From: Bacillus sp. Marseille-P3661
GTDB lineage: Bacteria > Bacillota > Bacilli > Bacillales > Bacillaceae_J
Reading direction: 5' to 3'
DNA: 64,000 bases
Assembly (NCBI RefSeq): GCF_900240995.1
Contig: NZ_LT965956.1
Coordinates: 310,001-374,000 of the forward strand
Shown one piece after another: positions 1-7,577 of this stretch. The notes below the pieces were generated by a model. The model searched no databases. It had not been told where the DNA came from and saw only the letters and a list, made by a program, of their open reading frames with translations. The position numbers and the translations under genes were made by a program. Numbering within the stretch: position 1 is the stretch's first letter; each line of letters starts with the position of its first letter.

Positions 1-925
1 CATTATTTGATGCCTCAGGTGCAATAATCCCTCGAATATCACCTTTACCAAAATTACTTTCACCTTTTGTACTTGAAACTGCTTGACCATAGGCTAGAAA
101 GTTAGAAACGGCTCCTCCAACACCCGGAATAATTCCGATAATAGTTCCGATGACAGAGCTGCGAATAAATAACCCGAAATTCTTAAATACAGCCAAAATG
201 CCTTCCTTTACACCACTATAGGACGTATTTACTTTTTCATTTGAAATTTTTCCTTTTGTGACAAACAAGGACATCGCTTCAGAAATAGCAAATAATCCTA
301 TCAGAGCAGGAACTAATTTTACTCCATCCCAAAGATATTGAGAACCGAATACATATCTAGTTTCACCTGTAACAGGATCAAACCCGATAAATGAAACCAT
401 TAACCCGACGCCACCTGCAATAATGCCTTTCCATAATAATCCTTGTGATAGAATAGCTATCATTGCTAAACCCATAAATGCCATCATGAAGTATTCAGGA
501 TAAGAAAACGCTAAAACTACATATTTACCAACAGGTAAAATAATCGTTAAAATCACTGCTCCAAAAATAGCTCCTAGAACAGATGACGCTGTTGCTGCCC
601 CTATTGCTTGACCTGCTTTTCCTTGCTTTGTTAATGGAAATCCATCAAATACTGTTGCAGCATTTTGTGGAGTACCAGGTGTGCCAATTAATATTGCTGT
701 TAAAGAACCACCTATTGCAACTGCTCCAGCAGCACCTATTAACAGTACAATGGCATCGTTGGATTCCATTGTGAAGGTCATCGGAAGTAAAAGGGCCAGA
801 ACTTGTGGCCCTCCCAATCCAGGCAAAATGCCGAATACTAAACCAATTAATGACCCTAACACAAGGAAAAGGACGGATGGCCAACTTAACATATCAACTA
901 ATACTGGGATAATGTATTCAATCAT
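1..925 (-). CDS. tctA: Tripartite tricarboxylate transporter large permease TctA (3' part outside window)
   Basis: Membrane subunit of a TTT-family, binding-protein-dependent secondary transporter for carboxylates. About 308 residues are visible from the ATG at 925, which follows AAAAGGA at normal spacing. The rest lies beyond the left edge. The two glycine/proline-rich motifs expected of TctA are present, GILPGLGG near residue 32 and GIIPGVGG further on, between long hydrophobic helices. It lies 32 bp after the tctC-like lipoprotein gene on the same strand, so the two are co-transcribed. No tctB lies between them; it may follow outside the window. Family known from sequence; the substrate (citrate, phthalate or terephthalate type acids in known systems) is not deducible. 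Confidence 0.93.
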   Translation of the reverse strand, partial: MIEYIIPVLVDMLSWPSVLFLVLGSLIGLVFGILPGLGGPQVLALLLPMTFTMESNDAIVLLIGAAGAVAIGGSLTAILIGTPGTPQNAATVFDGFPLTKQGKAGQAIGAATASSVLGAIFGAVILTIILPVGKYVVLAFSYPEYFMMAFMGLAMIAILSQGLLWKGIIAGGVGLMVSFIGFDPVTGETRYVFGSQYLWDGVKLVPALIGLFAISEAMSLFVTKGKISNEKVNTSYSGVKEGILAVFKNFGLFIRSSVIGTIIGIIPGVGGAVSNFLAYGQAVSSTKGESNFGKGDIRGIIAPEASNN

Positions 926-957
926 TAAGCCACATCCTTTTCTACTATAATAGAAAT

Positions 958-1986
958 TTAACTATTTTCTTCTAATAATTGTTTGTGAGGCTTTAACATT
1001 TCTAATGAATCATTTACAGCCTTTTCTACTTGCACATGATCACCTGGATTCCAAAGTGCTCCAGATTCTTCAACTTTTTGTTTATATTCTTCATCGTTAA
1101 CAGCTTTCATAAAACTTTCTCTTAGTATCGTTAGTATATCGTCAGGTGTTCCTGGAGGAGCTGCAATAACTCGGTACATCGCAATAGAGTCTAACAATTC
1201 TTCGTGACCTAATTCTGCAATAGTAGGAACATCCGGTAATTCTGGTAATCTTTCATTGTTGTATACCCATAAAGGTTGAATTTCCCCTGAATCAAATTGA
1301 CTGCTTAGGCTTTCTACTGGAAACTGAACCCAATTTACATCGCCACGAGTTGCAGATAAGATTGCTTCAGTACTACCTTTATGGTTGATCGTTTTTACAT
1401 TAACTCCTAAATTTTCAGCCGATAATAAAACCCCAAGTCCATCTGTTGAAGAAATGTTTGTAATACCAGCAATAATTTCCTCAGCATTTTGGAAATCTTC
1501 TAAAGTTGTATAGCCCGATTTTTTAGAAGCACCAGCAACATAGATTGTTTTTGTAATATTACCAATATAATTCAGTTCTGTTAAATCGTAACTTGCAGTT
1601 CCTAGTACTTGATTTACAAAATGACCAGGTATATTAACTAATCCAACAGTATACCCCTCTGTACCAGCTGTTGCTAATTCACCCAATGCTATATTACCGT
1701 TACCGCCTGGTTTGTTTTCAACTACTATACTTACATCATTTGGTAAATACTTCTCCCAATAGGGTGCAAGCATTCTAGCAGCTGTATCATATCCGCCACC
1801 CGGGCTATAAGGAACGATTAATGTAATTTCCCGTTCTGGATAACTTGGTCCTGAGCTCTCCGTTTTACCTTCGTTGCTTGTCCCACTCGAGTTATTTTCA
1901 TTCGAAGAACTGGTATTTGAACCTGAACAGCCTACAATAAAAAAAATAATTGAAAATACCATTAATAGAGAAAAAATTCTCTTCAC
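958..1986 (-). CDS. tctC: Tripartite tricarboxylate transporter substrate-binding lipoprotein TctC (Bug family)
   Basis: Extracytoplasmic solute receptor delivering a carboxylate to TctA. A hydrophobic signal ends in the lipobox FIVGCSG (Cys about residue 20), then a Ser/Asn/Gly-rich linker, then the Bug-family core beginning ITLIVPYSPGGGYDTAAR and the C-terminal AAPPGTP signature. I chose the GTG at 1986 because AAAGGTG sits 8 nt upstream; the in-frame ATG at 2004 overlaps that ribosome site and lacks its own. Length (342 aa) is normal for the family. It is the first gene of the tctC-tctA unit, with a dyad operator at 2150-2166 upstream. The ligand is unknown; the neighbouring aromatic-acid genes suggest an aromatic or 2-oxo carboxylate (inference). 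Confidence 0.92.
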   Translation of the reverse strand: MKRIFSLLMVFSIIFFIVGCSGSNTSSSNENNSSGTSNEGKTESSGPSYPEREITLIVPYSPGGGYDTAARMLAPYWEKYLPNDVSIVVENKPGGNGNIALGELATAGTEGYTVGLVNIPGHFVNQVLGTASYDLTELNYIGNITKTIYVAGASKKSGYTTLEDFQNAEEIIAGITNISSTDGLGVLLSAENLGVNVKTINHKGSTEAILSATRGDVNWVQFPVESLSSQFDSGEIQPLWVYNNERLPELPDVPTIAELGHEELLDSIAMYRVIAAPPGTPDDILTILRESFMKAVNDEEYKQKVEESGALWNPGDHVQVEKAVNDSLEMLKPHKQLLEENS

Positions 1987-2149
1987 ACACACCACACCTT
2001 TCATTTTATAGTTTCTTAAAAATGCGCCATTATTTTTTTAGAATAAACTACCCATATTTAACTATTTATTACTCACCTCTTCCTAGTCTTTTTTTCTATT
2101 ATTTTATAAATATCAATTTACACTACTGTTGAAGGGGAAAAATATTGAC

Positions 2150-2166
2150 GTTCTCATATATGGAAC
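2150..2166. promoter_or_regulatory. Candidate IclR-type operator upstream of tctC (site 1 of 7)
   Basis: GTTCTCATATATGGAAC is a GTTC-N9-GAAC dyad about 165 bp upstream of tctC. On the minus strand a TATATT box lies about 10 nt upstream of it, so a bound protein would cover the transcription start region. Six similar 17-mers occur in front of other genes of the island. Confidence 0.5.
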
Positions 2167-2289
2167 ATTTTTAAATAATATATAAAAAATTTATAATTTT
2201 CTAATTTTTTAACTTTATACTATTAAACATTTAAATGGTTATTGCTGTCAATATAGTTCTTAATGTTAAGAAATTTCCTTTACAAAATA

Positions 2290-2333
2290 AAACCCACCAA
2301 AGTGCAAAATTTCATCTGCATTTTAGTGGGTTT
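2290..2333 (-). terminator. Intrinsic terminator after the 45-codon gene
   Basis: Inverted repeat AAACCCAC ... GTGGGTTT with an inner TGCA/TGCA pairing. On the minus strand it is followed by TATTTTG. It comes 11 nt after the stop of the small minus-strand gene at 2345-2482. Confidence 0.6.
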
Positions 2334-2344
2334 AACCATTTATG

Positions 2345-2482
2345 CTAATCTATACGATTTTGTTTTTTTATTAATTGTAACGCTCTATCCGACATTGTTG
2401 ATGGAATTCCTATCTTTTCTAAATCTGGTGCACTCAAGTGATTCAACCTAACAATAAATTTAAAAATGTTGATTAAATTCAT
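2345..2482 (-). CDS. Possible small protein of 45 residues, unknown function
   Basis: A minus-strand frame starts with ATG at 2482 after GAAGGGG at about 9 nt and ends with TAG at 2345. It is followed almost at once by a terminator hairpin. The product begins MNLINIFKFIVRLNHLS and continues with a short amphipathic, lysine-rich tail; the middle contains LEKIGIP. A plausible promoter (TTGTCG, 17-18 nt, AATATA-like) lies just upstream, so the unit looks complete: promoter, ribosome site, frame, terminator. I recognise no family. It could be a small regulator or membrane peptide, or a chance frame in AT-rich DNA. Confidence 0.4.
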   Translation of the reverse strand: MNLINIFKFIVRLNHLSAPDLEKIGIPSTMSDRALQLIKKQNRID

Positions 2483-2598
2483 TACTAACATCCCCTTCAA
2501 TGTTATAGGTATATTTTAACATTGAAAGCGTTCGACAAAAAAAGTCCAAATATGAAAATTAAGTGACAATTTCTACTTTTTTCACAGGTCATAAAAAT

Positions 2599-2627
2599 AC
2601 CCCCACCAGGAATTATAGTGAGGGGTT
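2599..2627 (-). terminator. Intrinsic terminator of the MFS gene
   Basis: Hairpin ACCCCCAC ... GTGAGGGGT followed on the minus strand by ATTTTTAT. It lies 16 bp beyond the stop of the MFS gene at 2643-3881. Confidence 0.8.
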
Positions 2628-2642
2628 GTAAAATAGGATCCA

Positions 2643-3881
2643 TTACTGTGTTTCCACGGTTTTAGGTATAAAAGCTATAACTAAATTTCCTAATAAAATA
2701 ATTACCGCGATAAAGTAAAATGTTGCCTGAAAGCCGTATTGATCAGCAAGAGCACCACCAATTAATGGAGATAGTGCTGCAAGCACACTTTGGGTCGTGA
2801 AAAGTAAGCTTGTTGTAGTACCAGCCACTTTATCTTTTGTACTGCTCATAATCCATGCTTGCATAACAGGGCGCAACGAATATAAAAAGAATCCCAAAAT
2901 AGCCATAGTAGCAATGAGCAGCCAATTGATTTGGATAATGACTACAGCAACTACAAGAACCGATGTCATAATCATGCCTGAGAAAATAATTTTTCTTCGA
3001 TCGGTATTATCTGATATTCTACCAACGATCGGAGCAGCTATTAAGCCTCCAGCTTGCATTATTGTTATATATAAGCCAACCAAAAATGGCGATAGCGATA
3101 GTTCGATTGCTAAATAAAGAGGCAAGAAAGTCATTAAGCCATTTTGTGTCATGGAACGAATACCACTAGCTAATGCTATAAGCAAGACTGCTTTATTTTT
3201 AAATAATTCACCCAATCCTTCGCGATAATCTTTAAAGCTTGTTTTTTCTTCTGTTTTTTTCTTATTAGTATTAGAGTTAACTTTCATTTTCCTTAGCATA
3301 AACATAATAATAACGCCGACTAAAATACCAGGAATTATGTTTAAGTAGCTAATTTCACGCCAGCTAAAAGAAACTAATATAGCTCCAATAATAACCGGCG
3401 CTAATAAATCTCCAAGGTTAGCCGCCATGCCATGAAATCCAAAAACAAACCCACGCTGTTTCGGGTAAAGCTTTGATAAGGTTGAAAATGAAGCCGGATG
3501 CCACATTTCATTTCCAATCCCCATAATAATGATAAGTATCATAATAACAAGATAAGAATTAGCAAAGCCCATAAATAAGAATGGTATGCCTGCAAGGGTT
3601 AGAGAAATTGTCATAAGGAGATTTTTCTTTGTTGTCATATCTGTAAGCGCACCAATCGGCATACTGGCAATTGATTTTGCGATATACATAACAGTCACTA
3701 ATAATCCTGCTTGTGTTGCACTAAAATTATATTCCAATGCTAAATATGGTAATAAGATATAAAAAGTAGCTGGATACCAATGTGTAAATGTATGCCCCAA
3801 ACAGATTCCCCAAAATGCCGGGTCCTTTGTTGGCTCTGACTCTTGGATAATATTCTTTTCATTATTTATAACCGTTTCCAT
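2643..3881 (-). CDS. MFS transporter
   Basis: 412-residue major facilitator permease with about 12 hydrophobic helices. The cytoplasmic loop 2-3 signature is relaxed (IGALTDMTTKKNLL), and a second loop in the C-terminal half reads VGRISDNTDRRK. A charged central loop (KKKTEEKTSFKDY) separates the two six-helix bundles. ATG at 3881 is preceded by GGAGGATG. It follows the KARI-like fragment gene (4041-4283) on the same strand with a hairpin between them, and ends at a terminator. The dyad operator at 4345-4361 heads this two-gene unit. The substrate is unknown; the context suggests an organic acid or an efflux role. Confidence 0.88.
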   Translation of the reverse strand: METVINNEKNIIQESEPTKDPAFWGICLGHTFTHWYPATFYILLPYLALEYNFSATQAGLLVTVMYIAKSIASMPIGALTDMTTKKNLLMTISLTLAGIPFLFMGFANSYLVIMILIIIMGIGNEMWHPASFSTLSKLYPKQRGFVFGFHGMAANLGDLLAPVIIGAILVSFSWREISYLNIIPGILVGVIIMFMLRKMKVNSNTNKKKTEEKTSFKDYREGLGELFKNKAVLLIALASGIRSMTQNGLMTFLPLYLAIELSLSPFLVGLYITIMQAGGLIAAPIVGRISDNTDRRKIIFSGMIMTSVLVVAVVIIQINWLLIATMAILGFFLYSLRPVMQAWIMSSTKDKVAGTTTSLLFTTQSVLAALSPLIGGALADQYGFQATFYFIAVIILLGNLVIAFIPKTVETQ

Positions 3882-3995
3882 CTATCATCCTCCGTTTCTT
3901 TGATATCAGATACTTTACAAAAGAGTGAATGAAGATATCTAGATGTGTGTAATTATTAGGAACAACTTGATAAACATGCCTTAAACAAAGCTTAA

Positions 3996-4016
3996 GGGAC
4001 AACAATGAGTTGCCCC
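3996..4016 (-). other. Intercistronic hairpin between KARI-like fragment and MFS gene
   Basis: GGGACAAC-AATGA-GTTGCCCC forms an 8-bp stem with one mismatch or wobble and no T-run. It is more likely an mRNA-processing or partial-attenuation element than a full terminator. Confidence 0.35.
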
Positions 4017-4040
4017 GTTTCCTTCTATGAATAATATCTA

Positions 4041-4283
4041 TTACCAAACTTGAACAATGTCACATGCTTCCACTGCATCTTCCAAGCTGCGAACATCAAA
4101 ACCAGCTTGTTCAGCATTTGTCCATTCATCATCAACAGGTCGTAACCCAATAATAACTTGAATACCATTGTTTACTAATGAAATGGCTTCTTCCTTACTA
4201 TCATTTGTGTATCCAAATATCCCTATCGTTTTACCTTTTAAATGCTTTAAATAGTTAGCATCTCTAATAAAAGCCTGTTCCAT
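4041..4283 (-). CDS. Orphan N-terminal ketol-acid reductoisomerase-like Rossmann fragment (80 aa)
   Basis: The protein matches the start of ketol-acid reductoisomerase (IlvC): LKGKTIGIFGYTNDSKEEA corresponds to the LKGKxIAIIGYGSQG(H)A dinucleotide loop, followed by GIQVIIGLRP and a SLEDAVEACDIV helix-strand. It stops right after that strand, so half of the nucleotide-binding domain and the whole catalytic knotted domain are missing; no continuation exists in any frame downstream. The canonical GxGxxG is altered (GYTNDS). Yet it has a good ribosome site (GGAGGAG) and an operator-like dyad upstream, so it looks expressed. It may be a decayed remnant or a small repurposed nucleotide-binding or accessory protein. 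Confidence 0.65.
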   Translation of the reverse strand: MEQAFIRDANYLKHLKGKTIGIFGYTNDSKEEAISLVNNGIQVIIGLRPVDDEWTNAEQAGFDVRSLEDAVEACDIVQVW

Positions 4284-4344
4284 ATATACTCCTCCTACTT
4301 TTTTCTATAAATATACTCTTCATTAATACTGCTTGTAAGAGACT

Positions 4345-4361
4345 GTTTCTTTATATGGAAC
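4345..4361. promoter_or_regulatory. Candidate IclR-type operator (site 2 of 7)
   Basis: GTTTCTTTATATGGAAC, extended as TGTTTC...GGAACA, is a near-perfect dyad 62 bp upstream of the KARI-like fragment gene. It belongs to the same 17-bp family as the other island sites. Confidence 0.5.
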
Positions 4362-4404
4362 ATCTCTGACTTTTTATTTTGAGTAACATAATTATATGTT
4401 TTAT

Positions 4405-6162
4405 CTACATTTCAAATAAAAGTGATTTAATTGTCACTGGAACCGTTCCAGATGGATAAAGAACCTTACCAATATCGATAAAATCAAAATCCTTTAACTG
4501 AACTCCATCTATGACAATCACATCATTACTTAAACCATACTCATCCTTTAAAATATGTCCCAGCGTGCTAGCGATGTCGCCATCTAACACGATCACTATG
4601 TCTTTACCCTGTTCAATCGTTGACGGTATGGCATTGATAATTCCCTTTACAAAATTGTTGATTCGTTCATAAGCAGGAACACCTATCCAGGAAAAAGCTA
4701 AAGCAATTTCTTTTTCACCTTCGACTAAGTCAAAGCGCTCAAAATGTGACCTAATCGCAGCTGAAACTTCATTTGCATCTATTTCTGGTGTAAACTGATA
4801 ATCAGGATGGATCACCTGTAAATTTCTTTTTGGTAATAAATCAAAATCTGTAATAAAAATTGTGTTCCCACTAACTTGTACACTGTGTTCAGATGCACCT
4901 ATCACAGTTGCTCTAATACATTCCTTCGCATCATCTATTGGATATGGAAAATCGGCTGAGTTTATGATTTCTCTTATACCTTTACCTAATAGTTTGCCTA
5001 AATCACCAAACTCTTGCTCTTCTTTTTCGTAAACATATTCGCCAACACCGCCAGAAAAAATGATTGCATCAATATTTTGTAGCTGAGTTAATCTAGAAGT
5101 TAAATAAAGTGAATCCGTATCAGACATTGGATTGTTTTCAAAAATCGAATAGAAAATAGAATTCGCCATCCATTTTGTCATAACTTCTAGTTGATCTTTC
5201 GTTATTACATCTCCTATTTCGATCGACAAACCTACTTTTTCAGCAATAGCCCTTCCACCAGGATCTAGTCTAACAACGGTATTTGTTTCATCAACAACGA
5301 CTAAACGTCCACCAATATAGATTGCAGCAGTTTCAAGAACCTTCCCATTCTCAACTATTGCCAATTTTGTTGTGCCACCACCAATATCGATGTTCAATAT
5401 TTTTTTCTTTTCCTCATATGAGGTTTTGGCTGCACCGGATCCATAAGCTGCTAACAGTGCCTCCATATTATGACCTGCAGTAGCGCACACAAAGTTTCCG
5501 CCTTTATCCGATAGAACATCCGCAATTCCCTTGGCATTTTCTCTTCGCATGGCCTCGCCCGTAAGAATTACAGCACCAGTATCTATTTTTTCTGGATCAA
5601 CTCCGGATTGCTCATAGAATTCATCTATATACTGCCCTAATAATTGATCATCGATATGCTTTTCATCTAAATAAGGTGTTAGTTTAACTGGTGAGCGATA
5701 GAATGATTCCCTTGATGTCACTACATATCGACTAGTTAAACTTTCGCCAATTCTACGTAGATGAAGTCTAGAGAAGATAACTTGTGTACCAGATGAACCA
5801 ATATCAATACCAACAGAAGTCAGTTCAATATTGTCCATTAACCATAGACCATTTCTATATGGATTTAATTCCACTTGTTCATCGTGTTCATATTGATGTC
5901 CATGGTGGTCGTGGTCTTCATCGTCGTGCTCATGGTCATGATGATCATGACTATGATTATGATGTGCGTGACTATGGTCATGATGGTCATGACTATGATT
6001 ATGGTGTGTGTGACTATGGTCATGATGGTCGTGACTATGATTATGGTGGTGATCGTGGTCATCATGGTCGTGATCATGATGATGGTGATGATGTGTATCA
6101 TAGTATTGATGTCTTGTATCTTCTTGGGTTACAGTTACAATCTTGTTTTTTTTCATTGACAT
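4405..6162 (-). CDS. eutA: EutA-family reactivating factor with a histidine-rich N-terminal extension
   Basis: From about residue 110 on, this is a EutA-type ASKHA-fold protein: phosphate-binding loops GIDIGSSGTQVIF and LNIDIGGGTTKLAI, and the motif IIFSGGVGEYVY. Known EutA is an ATP-dependent chaperone that swaps damaged cobalamin out of ethanolamine ammonia-lyase. Here no eutBC is in sight; the neighbours are a bicupin, a ThDP enzyme and an aldehyde dehydrogenase, so the client must be different or encoded elsewhere. The first ~100 residues hold about 39 histidines plus many Asp, including three 14-residue repeats, typical of Ni/Zn/Co storage or chaperone tails. I start at ATG 6162 (AAGGAG 6 nt upstream); ATG 6168 overlaps the ribosome site. 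Confidence 0.8.
   Translation of the reverse strand: MSMKKNKIVTVTQEDTRHQYYDTHHHHHHDHDHDDHDHHHNHSHDHHDHSHTHHNHSHDHHDHSHAHHNHSHDHHDHEHDDEDHDHHGHQYEHDEQVELNPYRNGLWLMDNIELTSVGIDIGSSGTQVIFSRLHLRRIGESLTSRYVVTSRESFYRSPVKLTPYLDEKHIDDQLLGQYIDEFYEQSGVDPEKIDTGAVILTGEAMRRENAKGIADVLSDKGGNFVCATAGHNMEALLAAYGSGAAKTSYEEKKKILNIDIGGGTTKLAIVENGKVLETAAIYIGGRLVVVDETNTVVRLDPGGRAIAEKVGLSIEIGDVITKDQLEVMTKWMANSIFYSIFENNPMSDTDSLYLTSRLTQLQNIDAIIFSGGVGEYVYEKEEQEFGDLGKLLGKGIREIINSADFPYPIDDAKECIRATVIGASEHSVQVSGNTIFITDFDLLPKRNLQVIHPDYQFTPEIDANEVSAAIRSHFERFDLVEGEKEIALAFSWIGVPAYERINNFVKGIINAIPSTIEQGKDIVIVLDGDIASTLGHILKDEYGLSNDVIVIDGVQLKDFDFIDIGKVLYPSGTVPVTIKSLLFEM
5920..6045 (-). repeat. Three 42-bp tandem repeats encoding His-rich 14-mers
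   Basis: Three in-frame copies encode HNHSHDHHDHSHTH, HNHSHDHHDHSHAH and HNHSHDHHDHEHDD within the EutA-like gene. The repeats are nearly identical at DNA level, so copy number may vary by slippage between strains. Confidence 0.85.
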
Positions 6163-6254
6163 TTTCATCTCCTTGATTGAAAAGCGGAAGTGCCTTGATT
6201 AGCCCCAATAGGCAACTTGAACAGAGCCATAATTTAAGAAACGCAGAACACTAA

Positions 6255-6281
6255 GGGCCGGGTACAAAAACGTACACCGGC
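6255..6281 (-). other. Intercistronic hairpin between bicupin and eutA-like genes
   Basis: GCCGGGTAC-AAAAAC-GTACACCGGC is a strong GC-rich stem with one bulge and no T-run on either side. It may be an mRNA-stability or attenuation element inside the operon. Confidence 0.4.
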
Positions 6282-6297
6282 ACCTAACTTTTATCTA

Positions 6298-7428
6298 TTA
6301 TGATTGAAAGTTTGCTGGCTTTGGTGGTAGGTCTTCCAATTCATTTTTATAAGCCTCGTCCATTTGTGGTGTTAATCCATGTTTGGCAAGCTCTTCTTTA
6401 AATGTTTGTCTAACAATTTGTGATTCGTCAGCATAATCAATTTGGTCTCCGCCAATTCGTCTACTAATCCATGCTTTAGGAACACCTTGAGCATTTCTGA
6501 AGGCAACGCCTTCATATTTTAAGGCTAAATAACGAGCTGGAGTTGTACCAGAATTAAAGTGCTGGTGGAACCACATGTTAGGTGGTACGATCATACTACC
6601 TTCTTTCCAATCGTATTTCTTAGGCTCTTCACCCTCTGGCCACATTAAGCTGTAACCATCGCCGCCAAGGATGATAACATGGGCGCCAGGACCATGGCGA
6701 TGACCTTTTTTATACGTAGCCACTGGGAATTCAGAAATATGACTATTCATAGAGCCCTTCGCTAAATTAAAACGAATATGTCCTCCACCTGCGCCACGTT
6801 CTTTAGCATGAATGAGTTGGAGCTTTCTTGTATCAGCTACAAAGTTTGTTTCAAGCAATAATCCTTTTTGTTCCCCTTCGTTACTAAAGTAGTCTGGCTC
6901 CCCATTAAAACGATTTTTGAAATCATATTCCGTGTTAAAGATAAACTCATGATCATCATAGGTGTTGATCACAATTGGTGAGTTTGTAACTGCTAGAAAT
7001 CTAGCTCTTTCTTGGCCAGAGCCATTGAAATGCTGATGCCAGGCATTTAGTGGAATTGCGAATAAAGCGCCTTTCCCCCATTCGAAGGTTACTCGTTTTC
7101 CCTCATCATTCCAAACCGTTGTTGAACCTTTTCCATCCAAAACATAAATCATCTCTTCATATAGTTGACGTTGTGGTGCTAGTTTACCTCCTTCGGGAAT
7201 TTCGCAAATGTAACAATCATTAGAGGTTCTTGATGCTTCGTGATTAATATAAACACCGTACCCCCCTCTTCTTGCCCATGGCTTTAGTTCAGTAGTGTGA
7301 AGATCTGGAATATAATGTGCTGCAATAATATCTAATCCTTCATTTTTTACCCATTTTTCATAAGCAGATACTTTTTCTGTAGAGAACTTTTTAGCTAACT
7401 TTTCTGAGACTTGTGCATTTGAAGACAT
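6298..7428 (-). CDS. Bicupin protein, gentisate-dioxygenase-like architecture
   Basis: 376 residues with two cupin barrels. Both carry the closing motif HQHFN (NAWHQHFN in the first, MWFHQHFN in the second), the position of the second metal-binding motif in gentisate 1,2-dioxygenase-type cupins. The first barrel reads APQRQLYEEMIYVLDG, so its HxH pair is replaced by QRQ. The second reads KKGHRHGPGAHVIILGG and keeps HxH plus a further His. Metal binding is therefore probably confined to the C-terminal barrel, the reverse of usual gentisate dioxygenases (family knowledge). ATG at 7428 follows ACAGGAGG. It lies in the operon between the ThDP enzyme and the EutA-like gene. Ring-cleavage or oxygenase function is inference. 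Confidence 0.8.
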   Translation of the reverse strand: MSSNAQVSEKLAKKFSTEKVSAYEKWVKNEGLDIIAAHYIPDLHTTELKPWARRGGYGVYINHEASRTSNDCYICEIPEGGKLAPQRQLYEEMIYVLDGKGSTTVWNDEGKRVTFEWGKGALFAIPLNAWHQHFNGSGQERARFLAVTNSPIVINTYDDHEFIFNTEYDFKNRFNGEPDYFSNEGEQKGLLLETNFVADTRKLQLIHAKERGAGGGHIRFNLAKGSMNSHISEFPVATYKKGHRHGPGAHVIILGGDGYSLMWPEGEEPKKYDWKEGSMIVPPNMWFHQHFNSGTTPARYLALKYEGVAFRNAQGVPKAWISRRIGGDQIDYADESQIVRQTFKEELAKHGLTPQMDEAYKNELEDLPPKPANFQS

Positions 7429-7577
7429 GTAACGACCTCCTGTTTTCTGAATATTCCTTCTAATTAAATTGTAACGAATTTATTTTTATAAAAAAACTAC
7501 TTATGTTCTATTAAGTGATTAATAATTTCATATGATTGCATATAAAGAGTCTGATATTAGTAAACTTTCATATCCCA

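Noticed and set aside
2263-2451. Plus-strand frame of 62 codons
   Set aside because: No ribosome site; it lies across a terminator hairpin and opposite the better-supported 45-codon minus-strand frame.
3862-4047. Continuation of the KARI-like protein in another frame
   Set aside because: The translated sequence shows no KARI motifs and the spacer instead holds a hairpin; the fragment simply ends at 4041.
4405-6162. Ordinary ethanolamine utilisation gene cluster
   Set aside because: No eutBC, microcompartment or eutD/eutT homologue is present in the window; only the EutA-like fold is shared.
5784-6176. Long frames on both strands opposite the His-rich repeats
   Set aside because: They arise from the CAT/GAT-rich codon repeats of the EutA-like gene; all translate to Met/Val/Asp-rich low-complexity strings.
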